Of a DNA stretch of 64,000 bases, positions 9,134 to 19,645 are shown one piece after another. Origin of the DNA: Incurvaria masculella (Eukaryota; Arthropoda; Insecta; Lepidoptera; Incurvariidae). The position numbers were made by a program, and so were the translations under genes. The stretch is from the NCBI GenBank assembly GCA_946894095.1, contig OX335642.1:4785021-4849020 (forward strand), written 5' to 3'. Under the pieces are notes generated by a model. The model saw only the letters and a program-made list of their open reading frames with translations. It searched no databases and was not told the DNA's origin. Within the stretch, counting starts at the first letter, position 1. The number at the start of each line of letters is the position of its first letter.

Positions 9134-11614
9134 CATGGAGGTGAAGAAATAACAGGAGAACGAATGGAACTAAAAAAATGGCCTTATCACAATTGTGCCG
9201 CGGGGGGCGTGTCATCTTGACATAACCTGCGGCCATTTTAGTCTTGCGTCGCTAGCTGTCGCGGGCAAGTTTGACGTAAGATCGAATTGTACCCTTTTTC
9301 ATCTAAGATTGTACCTAATTGAATATGCCGTCGTGCATTGTAAAATGATGCATAAACAACTTGACGAGACATAAAAAACATTCAGGAATATCATATTACC
9401 TGTAAGTATACGCTAAATATTCGAAATAGTGAATATTTCACTTGAAAATATTTCTACGGGGATGGTGTTATGCCATCAATCAACACGAACTCAAAATAAT
9501 CTCAATTCGCTACCTATTTTCATTTCTTTGCAGAATTCCTCTATTTAGCCAGAAATATATATTATATAGCATGCAATTAGTATGTCTGTCTGTGTATTGA
9601 AATGTCTACTGCTGGATTTATGCTTACCCATAGAAATACTTCTTAAATTATATTTTATGTTATTTGCACGAACCAGCCTAAAATAAAACTCTTACTTGAA
9701 TATACATAAGTCTGAATATGCGCGATAAAATGTTGACCTAATACCTATATTTTTTTACAAAAAAGTTGTACCTTATATTGATAATATACTGAATCTAGCA
9801 TTATGAAATGATATTTGACGATTATTTAAAAGATAATTGCGTATTTGTAGCAAACAGTGCCAACTTATTTTGGTAAAAATTTTGAAAAATTTGGCTTCCA
9901 TCATTAAGACAAAATATAATAAAAATACGCTTATGAAAAGCCATTGAGGACTTGAGTGGGCACTCTGCTTGGAGCACTCAAACAACGCAAGTCTATACGA
10001 TATTTACGTAAATTTCAAGGTCAAGATAATTACGTAAAGTTAGTGCCTGAAAAGAGTGCGCCTGTACCGGAATCACTAACCAAAAAACCGGCCAAGTGCG
10101 AGTCGGACTCGTACACGAAGGGTTCCGTACCATCTTACATGATTTCACCCAAAAAATCACGTAAGGGGGCTCCCCCTTTAATTTTTAATATTTCAAAATG
10201 TTTGCTATTTGTTGTTATAGCGGCCATAAATATACACAATCTGTGAACATTTCAACTATTCACCTATTATTGTTAATGAGATACAGCCCTGTAAAAGACG
10301 GACGAACGGAGGGACAGACGGGCGGATGGATGGACGGACAGCAAAGGCTTAGTATTGGGGTTTCGTTGGCACCCTTTGGGTACGGAACCGTAATAAAACC
10401 GAATTCAAACACTAAGAAGTGGAAAATAACACCCATTTTTGGGTCGGTGACATATTGGTGTTATTCTTTGGTTGGTTGGCACCGACCCGAAAAATCGGGT
10501 ATTTTCCACTTTTTAGTGTTTGATGTCGGTTAAAAACTAAAACTATACTTATGTTGATTGATTGATTGATTTGAATTAAGGCCTCTCTGTCCTATTTTTA
10601 GACAATTCTGCCAGTGTCCAGTTAGGCTTAAATACGGGATTAGTGCTACATGGGCGCATTTAACAGAGAATGCATTTCACACACTTACGTATATTTGTTA
10701 GTCATTGTCTTTTCTCGCTATAAATTCTGATGAAACAGCATTTCTTCCGAATAAATCTTTGAATTAATGCAGGGATGGTAATCAGATTTTGAAAAAACCT
10801 TTTTCTGATTATTTTCAAAATCTGATTACCTAACTAGCTTCAAATTCAATTGTCGCTGAAACTCAAATTAATGAAATAACGGTAAAGTCGTATCCATTAG
10901 ACACAGAAAATTATCGAATTCAGGCAGTTTACAAACTTTACATAATTGTTTAATAAAAAAACCGAAGTCACAAACCCAATATACATAGGCTATGTAATCG
11001 CCTAAATTTATTTTTATATTTGGAGATTATCTTTCATTATTTTCTAATTACGATGTGTTACATATTCATATAAGAACATGCAAATAAAACGCCTTTTCAA
11101 AATATTTGTTTGTAATTCACTATTTCAGAAAAGTAATTACGAACAACAATTTACAAATGGATCCATGGACGGTGATGTTTTCATCCCGCTCAGCGCCGCG
11201 GCATTCCCCCAGCTTCACTTGCCACCACGTTGCTCTAATGAGCAATATTTTTGCTAATTTTTGCAACCAAATTATTTGTTGGCTATGGTTTGCATAACAT
11301 CTTTCTAACTCATGTAGTTTTCAATGGGTTTGACGGCCGGATTCAGCCAGTATTTATTAGATATTTTTGACTCGGCACTCGCTGTCATCATCACGAATGA
11401 GGAATGACGTAACGACCATCTGGTTTATTAAAAAATAATTCTTATCATTATCGGTTTACCTACCAATTTGGGAGACTTCCAATTGGATTTTTCTCTGTTT
11501 TCATCATTGCGCTACAAATTTGTACGGCAATAAAATGTTGTAAGTTGCGTTACGTCATTTTTTGCGCGCTCGTTGTATGGACGTTATTTCTCCAGTTATT
11601 TCTTCACCTCCATG
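9134..11614 (+). mobile_element. P-superfamily-like non-autonomous element, copy 2 (2481 bp)
   Basis: Perfect 8-bp target duplication GCTAATAT (9126-9133 and 11615-11622). Ends and interior match copy 1 closely; visible differences are single bases and a few small indels, such as extra sequence near 9290 (CCCTTTTTCATCTAAGATTG). Same orientation as copy 1, only 73 bp of SINE between them. No coding capacity. The high similarity implies recent spread of both from one source or one donor event. Confidence 0.8.
10397..10531. mobile_element. palindromic MITE inside P-like copy 2
   Basis: Same element and position as 7842-7976, with near-identical arms (CAAACACTAAGAAGTGGAAA ... CCACTTTTTAGTGTTTG). 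Inherited with the host element. Confidence 0.7.
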
Positions 11615-11665
11615 GCTAATATCATAACGGTATTTGTGAGGTATTAGCCATCCATGACAGATCGC

Positions 11666-12400
11666 ATAAAAAAAAAGTGACTTACATAGGTACTTGTCAG
11701 TACGCATGTGTCTTTTCCGATCACCTGCCCATTCTTTCACTAGAAAAAACCAATTAATGTCTTTTTTTCCTTATAATATATGGATAAATAATACATAATT
11801 TATTAAAAAGTTCTGAGACGGTACCAGTTAATTAAGTGTCAACATGTCCCTCATAACACATATACCTACAGATAAGTAAAAACGTCAATACAAAATGTCA
11901 ATAAACCTAAACTAAAAAAACAAACTTACCTTTCAGAATCTTTAGCACAAAGAAAAATAACTTTATTTTTTTCTGTATACTGTAACATCCTTTCACGCAA
12001 AAGTTGTTATATTACATTATCTGATGATAAGACATTATTACGAATAAATACGTCGAAAGTGCGATTTCCGAAACAACTGTTTGACTGGATGGCGAGCGTG
12101 TGCGCGCGGCCCTGACTCAACCTGGCTCCTGGAACCTCTGGAAGATCTGAGTAGGTATTTAGGAGTGACGGATGCCTGGCCGTACTCGCAGATCCAAAAT
12201 ATATAATCTGCGAAGTCCTGACATCCGAATGATACAATAAAGGAAACAAAATATAAAATTTCAATATTTTTAATTTTAAACATAACTGACGATCATCTTA
12301 CATAAAAAAATTCAACTATCTACTTATATCTAGCATTGTGCAGAAACGACTAGCTAGCTATCTCACAACAATTAATATTTAGGAACTATGAGGTTCATTC
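11666..12400. other. spacer and 3' flank of HSP70 copy A
   Basis: AT-rich, no gene recognised. From about 12270 rightward it aligns in reverse with the 3' UTR of HSP70 copy B (CTATCTCACAA, TGTGCAGAAACGACTAGCTA). TTTAAT at 12269-12274 is a possible minus-strand ATTAAA poly(A) signal for HSP70 copy A. Confidence 0.5.
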
Positions 12401-12455
12401 ACTTTCAGTCTTGATAAAGTTTTATTATTTTACTAGTCTGTCTTTAGCGAAGATT

Positions 12456-14402
12456 TTAATCCACTTCCTCCACTGTGGGACCCTGGTAGCCGGGCTGCTG
12501 TTGGAAGTCAGGCTGCTGCTGGTATCCAGACTGCTGTTGGTAGCCTCCGTGTCCTGCGCCTGCGTCCGCTGCGCCAGCGCCGTGCATCTTCTTCATCACC
12601 GGCTCACAGGACCGTGTCAACTCCTGGAGTTTGTGTTCGTACTCCTCTTGCTCCGCCAACACATTGTTGTCGAGCCACCGAAGTGTCTCTTCCACCGCTG
12701 CTCTAGCGGAACCCTTGTCCTCATCGCTCAGCTTACATCCGGCGTCTTCCAGAGCTTGCTTCACTCCGAATGCGTACGCTTCGAGCTTGTTCCTAGCAGC
12801 GACTCGCTTCATCTGCCGCTCATCTTCGTCCTTGTAGCGCTCCGCTTCGGCGAGCATCCGCTCTATCTCAGCCTGAGACAGCCGACCCCTGTCGTTCTTG
12901 ATGACAATGTTCTGGCTTCTTCCCGTGCTGCTCTCCTTGGCGGAAACATTGAGAATACCATTCGCATCAAGGTCGAAACTGACCTCGATCTTCGGTACAC
13001 CGCGCGGCGCCGGTGGGATCCCCGTCAGGTCAAACTTTCCCAGCAGATTGTTGTCCTTAGTCATCGCTCGCTCACCTTCAAACACCTGGATGGTAACGGC
13101 TGGCTGGTTGTCCGAGTAGGTAGTGAAGGTCTGCGTCTGCTTGCACGGGATCTTCGCGTTGCGCTCGACGATTTTTGTCATGACCCCTCCGGCGGTTTCG
13201 ATGCCGAGCGAGAGGGGCGCCACATCAACCAAAAGAACATCTTTGATCTTGTCGTCCTGGTTGCCGGTTAGGATTGCTGCCTGGACAGCCGCGCCATAAG
13301 CTACTGCCTCGTCGGGATTAATGGAGAGATTCAGCTTCTTCCCGCAGAAGAAGTTCTGCAGCATGTTTTGAATCTTCGGGATGCGGGTCGAGCCACCGAC
13401 GAGCACCACGTCGTGAATGGCGCCCTTATCCAGCTTGGCATCCTGCAACGCGCGCTCGACCGGCTGGAGGGTCCCACGAAACAGATCAGCGCACAGCTCC
13501 TCGAAGCGTGCGCGGGAGACACGCGTGTAAAAGTCGACTCCCTCGTAAAGCGCGTCGATCTCGATGGAGGCTTCCGTGCTGGAGGAGAGCGTTCGCTTGG
13601 CGCGCTCGGCGGCCGTGCGTAGGCGTCGCAGCGCTCGCGGGTTCCCTCGCAAATCCTTTTTGTACTTCCGCTGGAACTCTTCAGCAAGGTGCGTCACGAG
13701 GCGGTTATCGAAGTCCTCTCCTCCGAGGTGAGTGTCGCCGGCCGTGGACCTCACCTCGAACAGCGAGCCCTCGTCGACGGTGAGGACGGATACATCGAAG
13801 GTGCCGCCGCCGAGGTCGAAGATGAGAATGTTTCTCTCTCCCTTGAGATTCTTGTCGAGTCCGTAGGCCAAGGCTGCGGCCGTCGGCTCGTTGATGATTC
13901 GCAGAACGTTGAGACCGGCTATCGCGGCCGCGTCCTTGGTGGCTTGTCTCTGTGAATCGTTGAAGTAGGCGGGAACTGTGACGACTGCGTCCCTCACCGA
14001 CTCACCGAGATAAGCTTCCGCCGTTTGCTTCATTTTCGTGAGCACCATACTGCTGATCTCTTCCGGCGCGAATCGCTTCGGTTCTCCCTTGTAATCCACC
14101 TGAATCTTCGGCTTGCCGCAGTCGCTGATGACTTTGAAGGGCCAGTGCTTCATGTCCTGCTGGATTTTGGGGTCGTCGAACTTGCGGCCTATGAGTCGCT
14201 TGGCGTCAAACACGGTGTTGCTCGGGTTGAGAGCCACCTGGTTCTTCGCGGCGTCTCCTATGAGCCGCTCCGTGTCTGTGAAGGCGACGTAGGAAGGCGT
14301 CGTGCGGTTGCCCTGGTCGTTGGCGATGATCTCGACGTTTCCGTGCTGCCACACTCCGACGCAAGAGTACGTCGTGCCCAAATCAATTCCGATGGCTGGC
14401 AT
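12456..14402 (-). CDS. Hsp70: heat-inducible cytosolic HSP70, copy A (648 aa)
   Basis: An intronless ATP-driven chaperone of the cytosol and nucleus that binds exposed hydrophobic peptides. Family signatures are complete: [13 protein letters not shown] at the N-terminus, [19 protein letters not shown] in the ATPase domain, [16 protein letters not shown], then the substrate-binding domain and the C-terminal EEVD that binds TPR co-chaperones such as HOP and CHIP. Length is normal. The tail has a few GYQQQ units instead of the GGMP-type repeats. Lack of introns, HSEs and a strong TATA mark it as stress-inducible. It is divergent to copy B at 19646-21742; residues 1-531 are identical in the two, and the first differences are K532/T, E552/D and D560/E. 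This points to gene conversion or recent inverted duplication. Confidence 0.97.
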   Translation of the reverse strand: MPAIGIDLGTTYSCVGVWQHGNVEIIANDQGNRTTPSYVAFTDTERLIGDAAKNQVALNPSNTVFDAKRLIGRKFDDPKIQQDMKHWPFKVISDCGKPKIQVDYKGEPKRFAPEEISSMVLTKMKQTAEAYLGESVRDAVVTVPAYFNDSQRQATKDAAAIAGLNVLRIINEPTAAALAYGLDKNLKGERNILIFDLGGGTFDVSVLTVDEGSLFEVRSTAGDTHLGGEDFDNRLVTHLAEEFQRKYKKDLRGNPRALRRLRTAAERAKRTLSSSTEASIEIDALYEGVDFYTRVSRARFEELCADLFRGTLQPVERALQDAKLDKGAIHDVVLVGGSTRIPKIQNMLQNFFCGKKLNLSINPDEAVAYGAAVQAAILTGNQDDKIKDVLLVDVAPLSLGIETAGGVMTKIVERNAKIPCKQTQTFTTYSDNQPAVTIQVFEGERAMTKDNNLLGKFDLTGIPPAPRGVPKIEVSFDLDANGILNVSAKESSTGRSQNIVIKNDRGRLSQAEIERMLAEAERYKDEDERQMKRVAARNKLEAYAFGVKQALEDAGCKLSDEDKGSARAAVEETLRWLDNNVLAEQEEYEHKLQELTRSCEPVMKKMHGAGAADAGAGHGGYQQQSGYQQQPDFQQQPGYQGPTVEEVD

Positions 14403-14526
14403 TGTTCTAGTTGTCTGTAATCAATCACTCGTAGTAACAATAAACTATGCTGTTGAGTTATTCAGCTCGTATTCACTGATTATTATCTTTTCTCTTTGAA
14501 GCGCTTTGTTTAGCTTTTCAAATAAG

Positions 14527-14727
14527 ACTGAACTGCCGCGCACGATCCACAGCTTTTATACCTCCAGCTAATCGACGAATAAGAGTCGGGAAATTTCTGG
14601 AAACAGCCAATCAAACGCCGAATATTCTAGATGAAAGGGGAAAAGTTAGCTGTTAGAAAGTGACGCAGCTATATGTTTGAGGGAGATGCAAGACGCACTC
14701 GCTAGAGGTTGCTAGAAATATCTGGAA
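14527..14727 (-). promoter_or_regulatory. heat-shock promoter of HSP70 copy A
   Basis: On the minus strand: TATAAAA (14554-14560), an arthropod initiator TCAGT (14527-14531; start near 14529, about 126 nt 5' UTR), a perfect three-unit HSE of alternating TTC/GAA (14590-14602), a CCAAT sequence on the plus strand (14607-14611), a GAA-TA-TTC pair (14620-14627) and another HSE-like triplet (14715-14727). The region from the ATG to the first HSE is near-identical to copy B; upstream of it the two diverge. Confidence 0.85.
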
Positions 14728-15526
14728 GTGAAAGAGATGATAATATAAGGAACTGGTAAGACTGAAAAAGATAGAACCATAGTTTATTTCCGCCATCTAG
14801 TATCAAATAGTAACACTTTTAAGAAACTGCAGGGGCTGTAAACTATTTGGGTACGCTACAGGATTCTACTAATTCGAGTGCATGCTTGACGAATACATTT
14901 CCTAAAGTCCTACCTCGCGTTATTAATACTGCCTCCTTGCACAGTATAATTCTCCATATCTTCTTTATGTCTTCAAGCCATATCATCAGCAAAGACTATA
15001 ACATATGTATTATGTAATGGCAAAGCATATCTAAAAAAAAATGGCGTATTAGAAGGTCCACTCCCCCTCTCCCGCTCGTTCCGGCTGCTTTCCGCACGTC
15101 CCCCCCCTCACGCCTAAACACTCCTTTTTATCGTTTGTGTAGCCAACGCGGTCGAGACAAGTGCGCGCAGTCGGCCTTCAAATATTTTATAGGTGAGTAC
15201 TACTACGTTATTTGATGTTATGTAATATCTATTTACGCAAGTGTATGTTGAAGATAGTCGAATCGCGCAGGTATATCAATCATTTACTATTGTACGATGT
15301 TTCATGTTTCATACGACTAAACATTCAATTTTCAAATTGTCAAGTGCCTATATTATATGTTGCACTATGTTACCCACGAATTTCTTTATGTATCTGGACA
15401 TGGATAGCTAACTTAAATAAACTGTCGTTATATTAGCCTCACACACCACATGGGAACGGCTACATTAATAACAAACCTTTTTAAATATGTGTTAGTCGTT
15501 TTATTAAGAAACGTGTGACCCGTAAT

Positions 15527-15650
15527 TTAGGGGTATGCGGGGTCGCTATATGGTTCGGAACCCATTTGAAACTGTAAGTAATTTTCTCTTCTTACTAGGT
15601 GGTAGAGTTACCAGGTCGAAGGCTGGTTGGTAGGCACCATCGCATTTAAC
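15527..15650 (+). repeat. SINE body fragment
   Basis: ATGGTTCGGAACCCATTTGA, ACTAGGTGGTAGAGTTA and GCACCATCGCATTTAAC align to the body of the full SINE; head and tail are absent. A tail fragment follows at 15957-16075 (ATGAAGGTCTTGGCATGG ... TTGGGAATGCAGTG), probably the same insertion split by later sequence. Confidence 0.55.
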
Positions 15651-16194
15651 AAAATATGTTCAAACCGGAAATAAAAACAAAATCCGTTTTTCATACATTT
15701 AAATGTAACCAAGTTTATACGGGGCGTTTCGTGATGAGTAGCAGAAAATTCAGGCATAGAAGAAAAATCCTTATCACTTTAATATAAATTTTAATATTTC
15801 GCGGTTCCCAAAATTTTTTTGCAGTCACGTGACTAATTTATACAGGGGATCGTGAAAAAAACAATGAAAATTATATTTGAGTGATAATGGTTTTTTCTTT
15901 TAATATTGAAGACTTTTTATTCCTGAAGTTTCTGCTACCTATCCCGTAACAGCCTGTATAAATGAAGGTCTTGGCATGGTAACTAATTTTCTTGGGAATG
16001 CAGTGTTTTGGCGAATATAATAGCAGGAAGTTGTGTAAGTAGTCATCTGTGTCCATTTCCATTAAAAAAATCTTTTCATAAACAACTAATTTTCACAACA
16101 AAAATGTTTATACCGTATTGACTCTTCTTGAGGTTAAAACCACTAGGTTATACCACGTGAGGCCGTAAGTTTCTTCTAACTGGGTACCTACTAC

Positions 16195-16300
16195 TACGCA
16201 GCTCGCCGGCCGCCGCGAGCAGACGGCGACGCGGGCGGCGTGCGGCGCGGTGGGACGGGCGCGGCGGGGGAGATGCGAGGCAGCCCTTTCTGTATGTGGC
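16195..16300. promoter_or_regulatory. GC-rich island between the HSP70 genes
   Basis: A CpG-dense block (GCGGCGTGCGGCGCGG etc.) in otherwise AT-rich DNA, followed by ATGCAAAT and CGGTCAGTTGCCC, which contains an initiator-like TCAGT near 16352. It may mark a promoter or first exon of an unidentified transcript, or a relic of an element. No coding evidence. Confidence 0.25.
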
Positions 16301-17187
16301 ATGCAAATGTAGATAGCGCGGAATCGGCTGACTCGATCGCCTTACAACGATCGGTCAGTTGCCCAGGCCTGGTAATGGTCAGGTCAAACTTTATTCAATA
16401 ATTACATGTTTTAAATTGTCAGTATTTTTTTACCAGCGACTGTTTTTAGGTAGATTTCCAATAACAATTTCAACTCCTTGCATTGCATACGCTATGACGC
16501 AATTGGCCATTCATTACATACTTGTTGATTATAAGCTAAATGTTGTAAGCAGCTGTCTTTTATTTATTCTTTTAGTAGTCATTGATAGATGGCGTTTGAT
16601 TTAACCTTCCGCTCCTGTCAAAACTTAGTACGAGATTAGCACCGGACTGACCATACAAAAACCGGTTTAGTCCGCCCACTCTGAATACAGCCCACTCTGA
16701 ATTCTATGAAGAAAATGAACCCCAACGTCAATCTTGGAGATTATAACGCTGTCAAACGATATTTTTTGCCATCCAATTTGAATTAGACTTACAGGATTTT
16801 TTTTATTTCGTTATGATCTAACAAGGATGCTTGATGCCATCAAACCACTACTACTGCTACCCTTCCGGGAAAACGGCGTGAAGGTATGTATGTATGGCTA
16901 ACCTAAACCACAAACATATCTTCACATACTAATAATGACTTAACAAAGAAATACCTCCGCCTAAAATGAATAAGCAGTGGGTAACTTGCATTGATATAAT
17001 GGCAACACATCCATATGAACGTTCAAGATGGCGACCGTTTAGTTCCGATTTTGGCCACGCGCAAAATAAGCTATGTGGCACTATAGTAGGCAAAATTGGT
17101 AATAGCAGGAAATACTGTGTCGTAGGCATTGACTTATATATTACTTCGTAAGGACCCGGTCAACGCGCACGAATAATGGCACCAGTA

Positions 17188-17221
17188 CGTTGGCCCTAAA
17201 TTTTTCGTTTTAGGGCCAACG
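17188..17221. repeat. perfect 13-bp hairpin
   Basis: CGTTGGCCCTAAA and its reverse complement TTTAGGGCCAACG separated by 8 nt. No T-tract or known site adjoins it. Possibly the fused ends of a small transposon. Confidence 0.5.
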
Positions 17222-17483
17222 CGACTCAGTCGTCTGCGGACCACTGCAGAGTGATGTTGAGTCGTGAAAATGCCCTTGTTGCGCAGTAAAAGGATGCATT
17301 AAATACGATACGAAAGTTACAAAGACACATGTAATAACGTATCATCGATAAGTAAACTCAGATAATATTTTTTTCTGTTTAACAATTGAATAATTGCATT
17401 TTCAATCGATAATTTAATTAACTACCAAACTTCATAAGCGGGCAAGTGACGCCATGCCGCGCGTAGCACGTGTAGGTGAATTA

Positions 17484-18518
17484 ACCTTGTACGGGCGTCC
17501 TTTTTCTTTCTGGTTTATTTTGGAGTGGATATGAGTATGAGTGGGTAATCAAAGATTTGTTTTAATGTGATCTATCATGTGACCACTCGAAGTAAACGTC
17601 CCGACCTGATCTACTTGCCTGTTATGTCAAAATTAGTTTTCGTTATATCTTGGGAAACACTGGACATAGACCTATCATGCGACCACTCAATGTAATCGTC
17701 CCGACCTGATCTACCTGCCTGTTATGTCAAAATTTGTTTTCGTTATATCTTGGGAAACACTGGTCGTAGACCCACCATGCGACCACTCAAAGTAAACGTC
17801 CCGACCTGATCTACCTGCCCGTCATGTCAAAATTTGTTTTCGCTATATCTTGGGAAACACTGGTCGTAGACCCATCATGCGACCACTCAAAATAAACGCC
17901 CCGACCTGATCCACCTGCCTGTGTTTCCCAAGATATAACGAAAACAAATGTTGACATTCCAGATAGTTAGATCAGGTCGGGGCGTTTACTTTGAGTGGTC
18001 GCATGATGGGTCTACGATCAGTGTTTCCCAAGATATAACGAAAACAAATTTTGACATGACAGGCAGGTAGATCAGGTCGGGACGTTTACTTTGAGTGGTC
18101 GCATGGTGGGTCTACGATCAGTGTTTCACAAGATACAACGAGAACAAATTTTGCCATGACAGGCAGGTAGATCAGGTCGGGACGTTTACTTTGAGTGGTC
18201 GCATGATGGGTCTACGACCGGTGTTTCCCAAGATATAACGAAAACAAATTTTGACATGACAGGCAGATAGATCAGGTCGGGACCTTTACTTCGAGTGGTC
18301 GCATGATGGGTCTACGACCAGTGTTTCCCTAGATATAACGAAAACAATTTTTGACATGACAGGCAGTTAGATCCAGACCAAGCAGGTACAAGAGAAAATT
18401 CAAATTGTATTTAACTTGAATACCTTGAAATTACAAAAAACATTTTTCATTCATAAAAGTTAAAAGAACTTAAAAGTTTAAATTAAAAAGAAAACATTTA
18501 AGGACGCAGGTACAAGGT
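17484..18518. mobile_element. foldback-type DNA element with 100-bp repeats in both orientations (1035 bp)
   Basis: Ends: ACCTTGTACGGGCGTCCTTT at the left, and the right end read in reverse is ACCTTGTACCTGCGTCCTTA (17 of 20 match). TA flanks both sides (17482-17483 and 18519-18520). The core is a tandem array with an exact 100-bp period: the word GACCACTC starts at 17581, 17681, 17781 and 17881, then the array flips and GTGTTTC starts at 17921, 18021, 18121, 18221 and 18321. No ORF. Terminal repeats, TA flanks and an inverted repeat core suggest a non-autonomous Tc1/mariner-like or foldback element. Confidence 0.7.
17581..18372. repeat. 100-bp tandem repeat array with central inversion
   Basis: About 3.4 units in one direction followed by about 4.5 in the other; the switch is at 17921. 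Units hold CCGACCTGATCTAC, TGCCTGT.ATGTCAAAATT, TTTTCGTTATATCTTGGGAA and GACCCATCATGC. No indel breaks the phase, so the array is young or kept uniform. It could form a hairpin with arms of about 340 bp. Not CRISPR: no unique spacers, and a eukaryotic context. Confidence 0.9.
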
Positions 18519-18520
18519 TA

Positions 18521-19370
18521 CATCGTTAGACCTAATGCAAAATGGCGGCGAGTTGTCAACACGACTTTGACACGGCGCTCACGTAGTTCTTCCGAGTTTG
18601 GATAGATGGCGCTACTTTTTGCTTGTATGGAGAAGATTTGTTTCAATTCTATGTAAGGGCGTATCCTTACCTTTGAAATCATTGGTCGTAGGAGAAGTAT
18701 TAGTCAAACAGCAGGTCCCGGGATTGGTAGATACTTTGTCTTCTACTGGTTAGCTTACTAGAAGCTGGACACCAATAAGGACATTTCATTTTAATGTATA
18801 GGGTGACATGTGGCGTGCGCCAGGTCCTCGAAGGTATGCTTGACGACGCACTAGTCTTCACAGGTGCTGCGAATAGCATGCCATAAGACCATTGGTAGCA
18901 ATGCTAAGGGTAATTACGGAACAAACTCCCCGAAGACGTAATGATTCCTAACTTAGTCAATCAATTCAAAAATCGTTTGGACACTTTAAAATAAAACAAA
19001 ACCAAAAACCAGTTAATTCATATTACGATGGCAATTGACAAAAAAAGGAAAACCTAATATTATATAAATTACTTTCCACATGCAAACAAAATGAAATCAA
19101 CTTAAACTAATGAAAAACGAACACTGATTCCTCTAAATGCTGCCTGTCTAAAATAAATAAATTCATTCATTCATTTTTCATTTTACAACTTGCACGATCC
19201 TTTGATATTCCTTAATTTGAAACTATACCATTACAATATATTTGCGCAAACAAATAGTTGTCAATCCCTGCTCGAAGCATAAATAATGTTGCTATGCGAC
19301 ACTAGATGGCGAAAGCACAAACAAAAGTTCTTTCTTTTTCATTCTCAACCGATCTTTATATTGCCATCTC
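18521..19370. other. right part of the spacer between the HSP70 genes
   Basis: AT-rich. An AATAAATAAATTCATTCATTCATTTT stretch at about 19151-19176 looks like a retroposon 3' tail or a microsatellite. No gene recognised. Confidence 0.45.
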
Positions 19371-19377
19371 TTTTTAT

Positions 19378-19521
19378 TTCGAGATGTTTCTAGCTCCTTC
19401 TCCTTAGTCTAGAATGTTCGGCGTGTGATTGGCCGAGATAAACCTTTCCAGAAATTTCCCGACTCTTATTCGTCGATTAGCTGGAGGTATAAAAGCTGTG
19501 GATCGTGCGCGGCAGTTCAGT
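19378..19521 (+). promoter_or_regulatory. heat-shock promoter of HSP70 copy B
   Basis: An upstream run of five alternating 5-bp units (TTC 19378, GAT 19383, TTC 19388, GCT 19393, TTC 19398) forms an extended HSE. Then come a GAA-TG-TTC pair (19412-19419), an inverted CCAAT (ATTGG 19428-19432), a perfect HSE TTC-CA-GAA-AT-TTC (19446-19458), TATAAAA (19488-19494) and an initiator TCAGT (19517-19521), 31 bp from TATA. The implied 5' UTR is about 127 nt. Confidence 0.88.
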
Positions 19522-19645
19522 CTTATTTGAAAAGCTAAACAAAGCGCTTCAAAGAGAAAAGATAATAATCAGTGAATACGAGCTGAATAACTCAACAGCA
19601 TAGTTTATTGTTACTACGAGTGATTGATTACAGACAACTAGAACA

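Larger units (their letters stand above)
6345..11665 (+). repeat. SINE interrupted by two P-like elements
   Basis: The SINE body runs 6345-6595, 9061-9133 and 11615-11665. Joined, these match the intact copy at 59478-59883: TTCGATAAGTGCATTTCGTC, GAGCTGCTCCATGGTTCGGA, then GTGCTCATAAAGGGAAGGTC, then the TAATATCATAACGG tail part. The tRNA-like head is truncated (only GTCTGGGTTCAATGC remains). The two gaps are exactly the two P-like insertions, so the SINE is older than both. Confidence 0.85.
14770..17480. other. left part of the spacer between the HSP70 genes
   Basis: No coding gene recognised. It holds a pyrimidine/GC-rich patch ending in a good donor at 15120-15195, SINE fragments (15527-15650 and 15957-16075), a GC-rich island at 16195-16300 with an octamer-like ATGCAAAT at about 16300, a repeat at 16616-16678 shared with 36388-36443, and a hairpin at 17188-17221. 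Short frames here are unsupported. Confidence 0.5.

Noticed and set aside
12411..13271. 286-codon plus-strand frame opposite HSP70 copy A (and the 309-codon mirror at 20777-21706)
   Set aside because: These are antisense shadows of a GC-biased chaperone gene; no start context, domain or independent conservation.
17581..18372. CRISPR-like regular repeats
   Set aside because: The 100-bp units are contiguous without unique spacers, flip orientation in the middle and lie in an insect genome.
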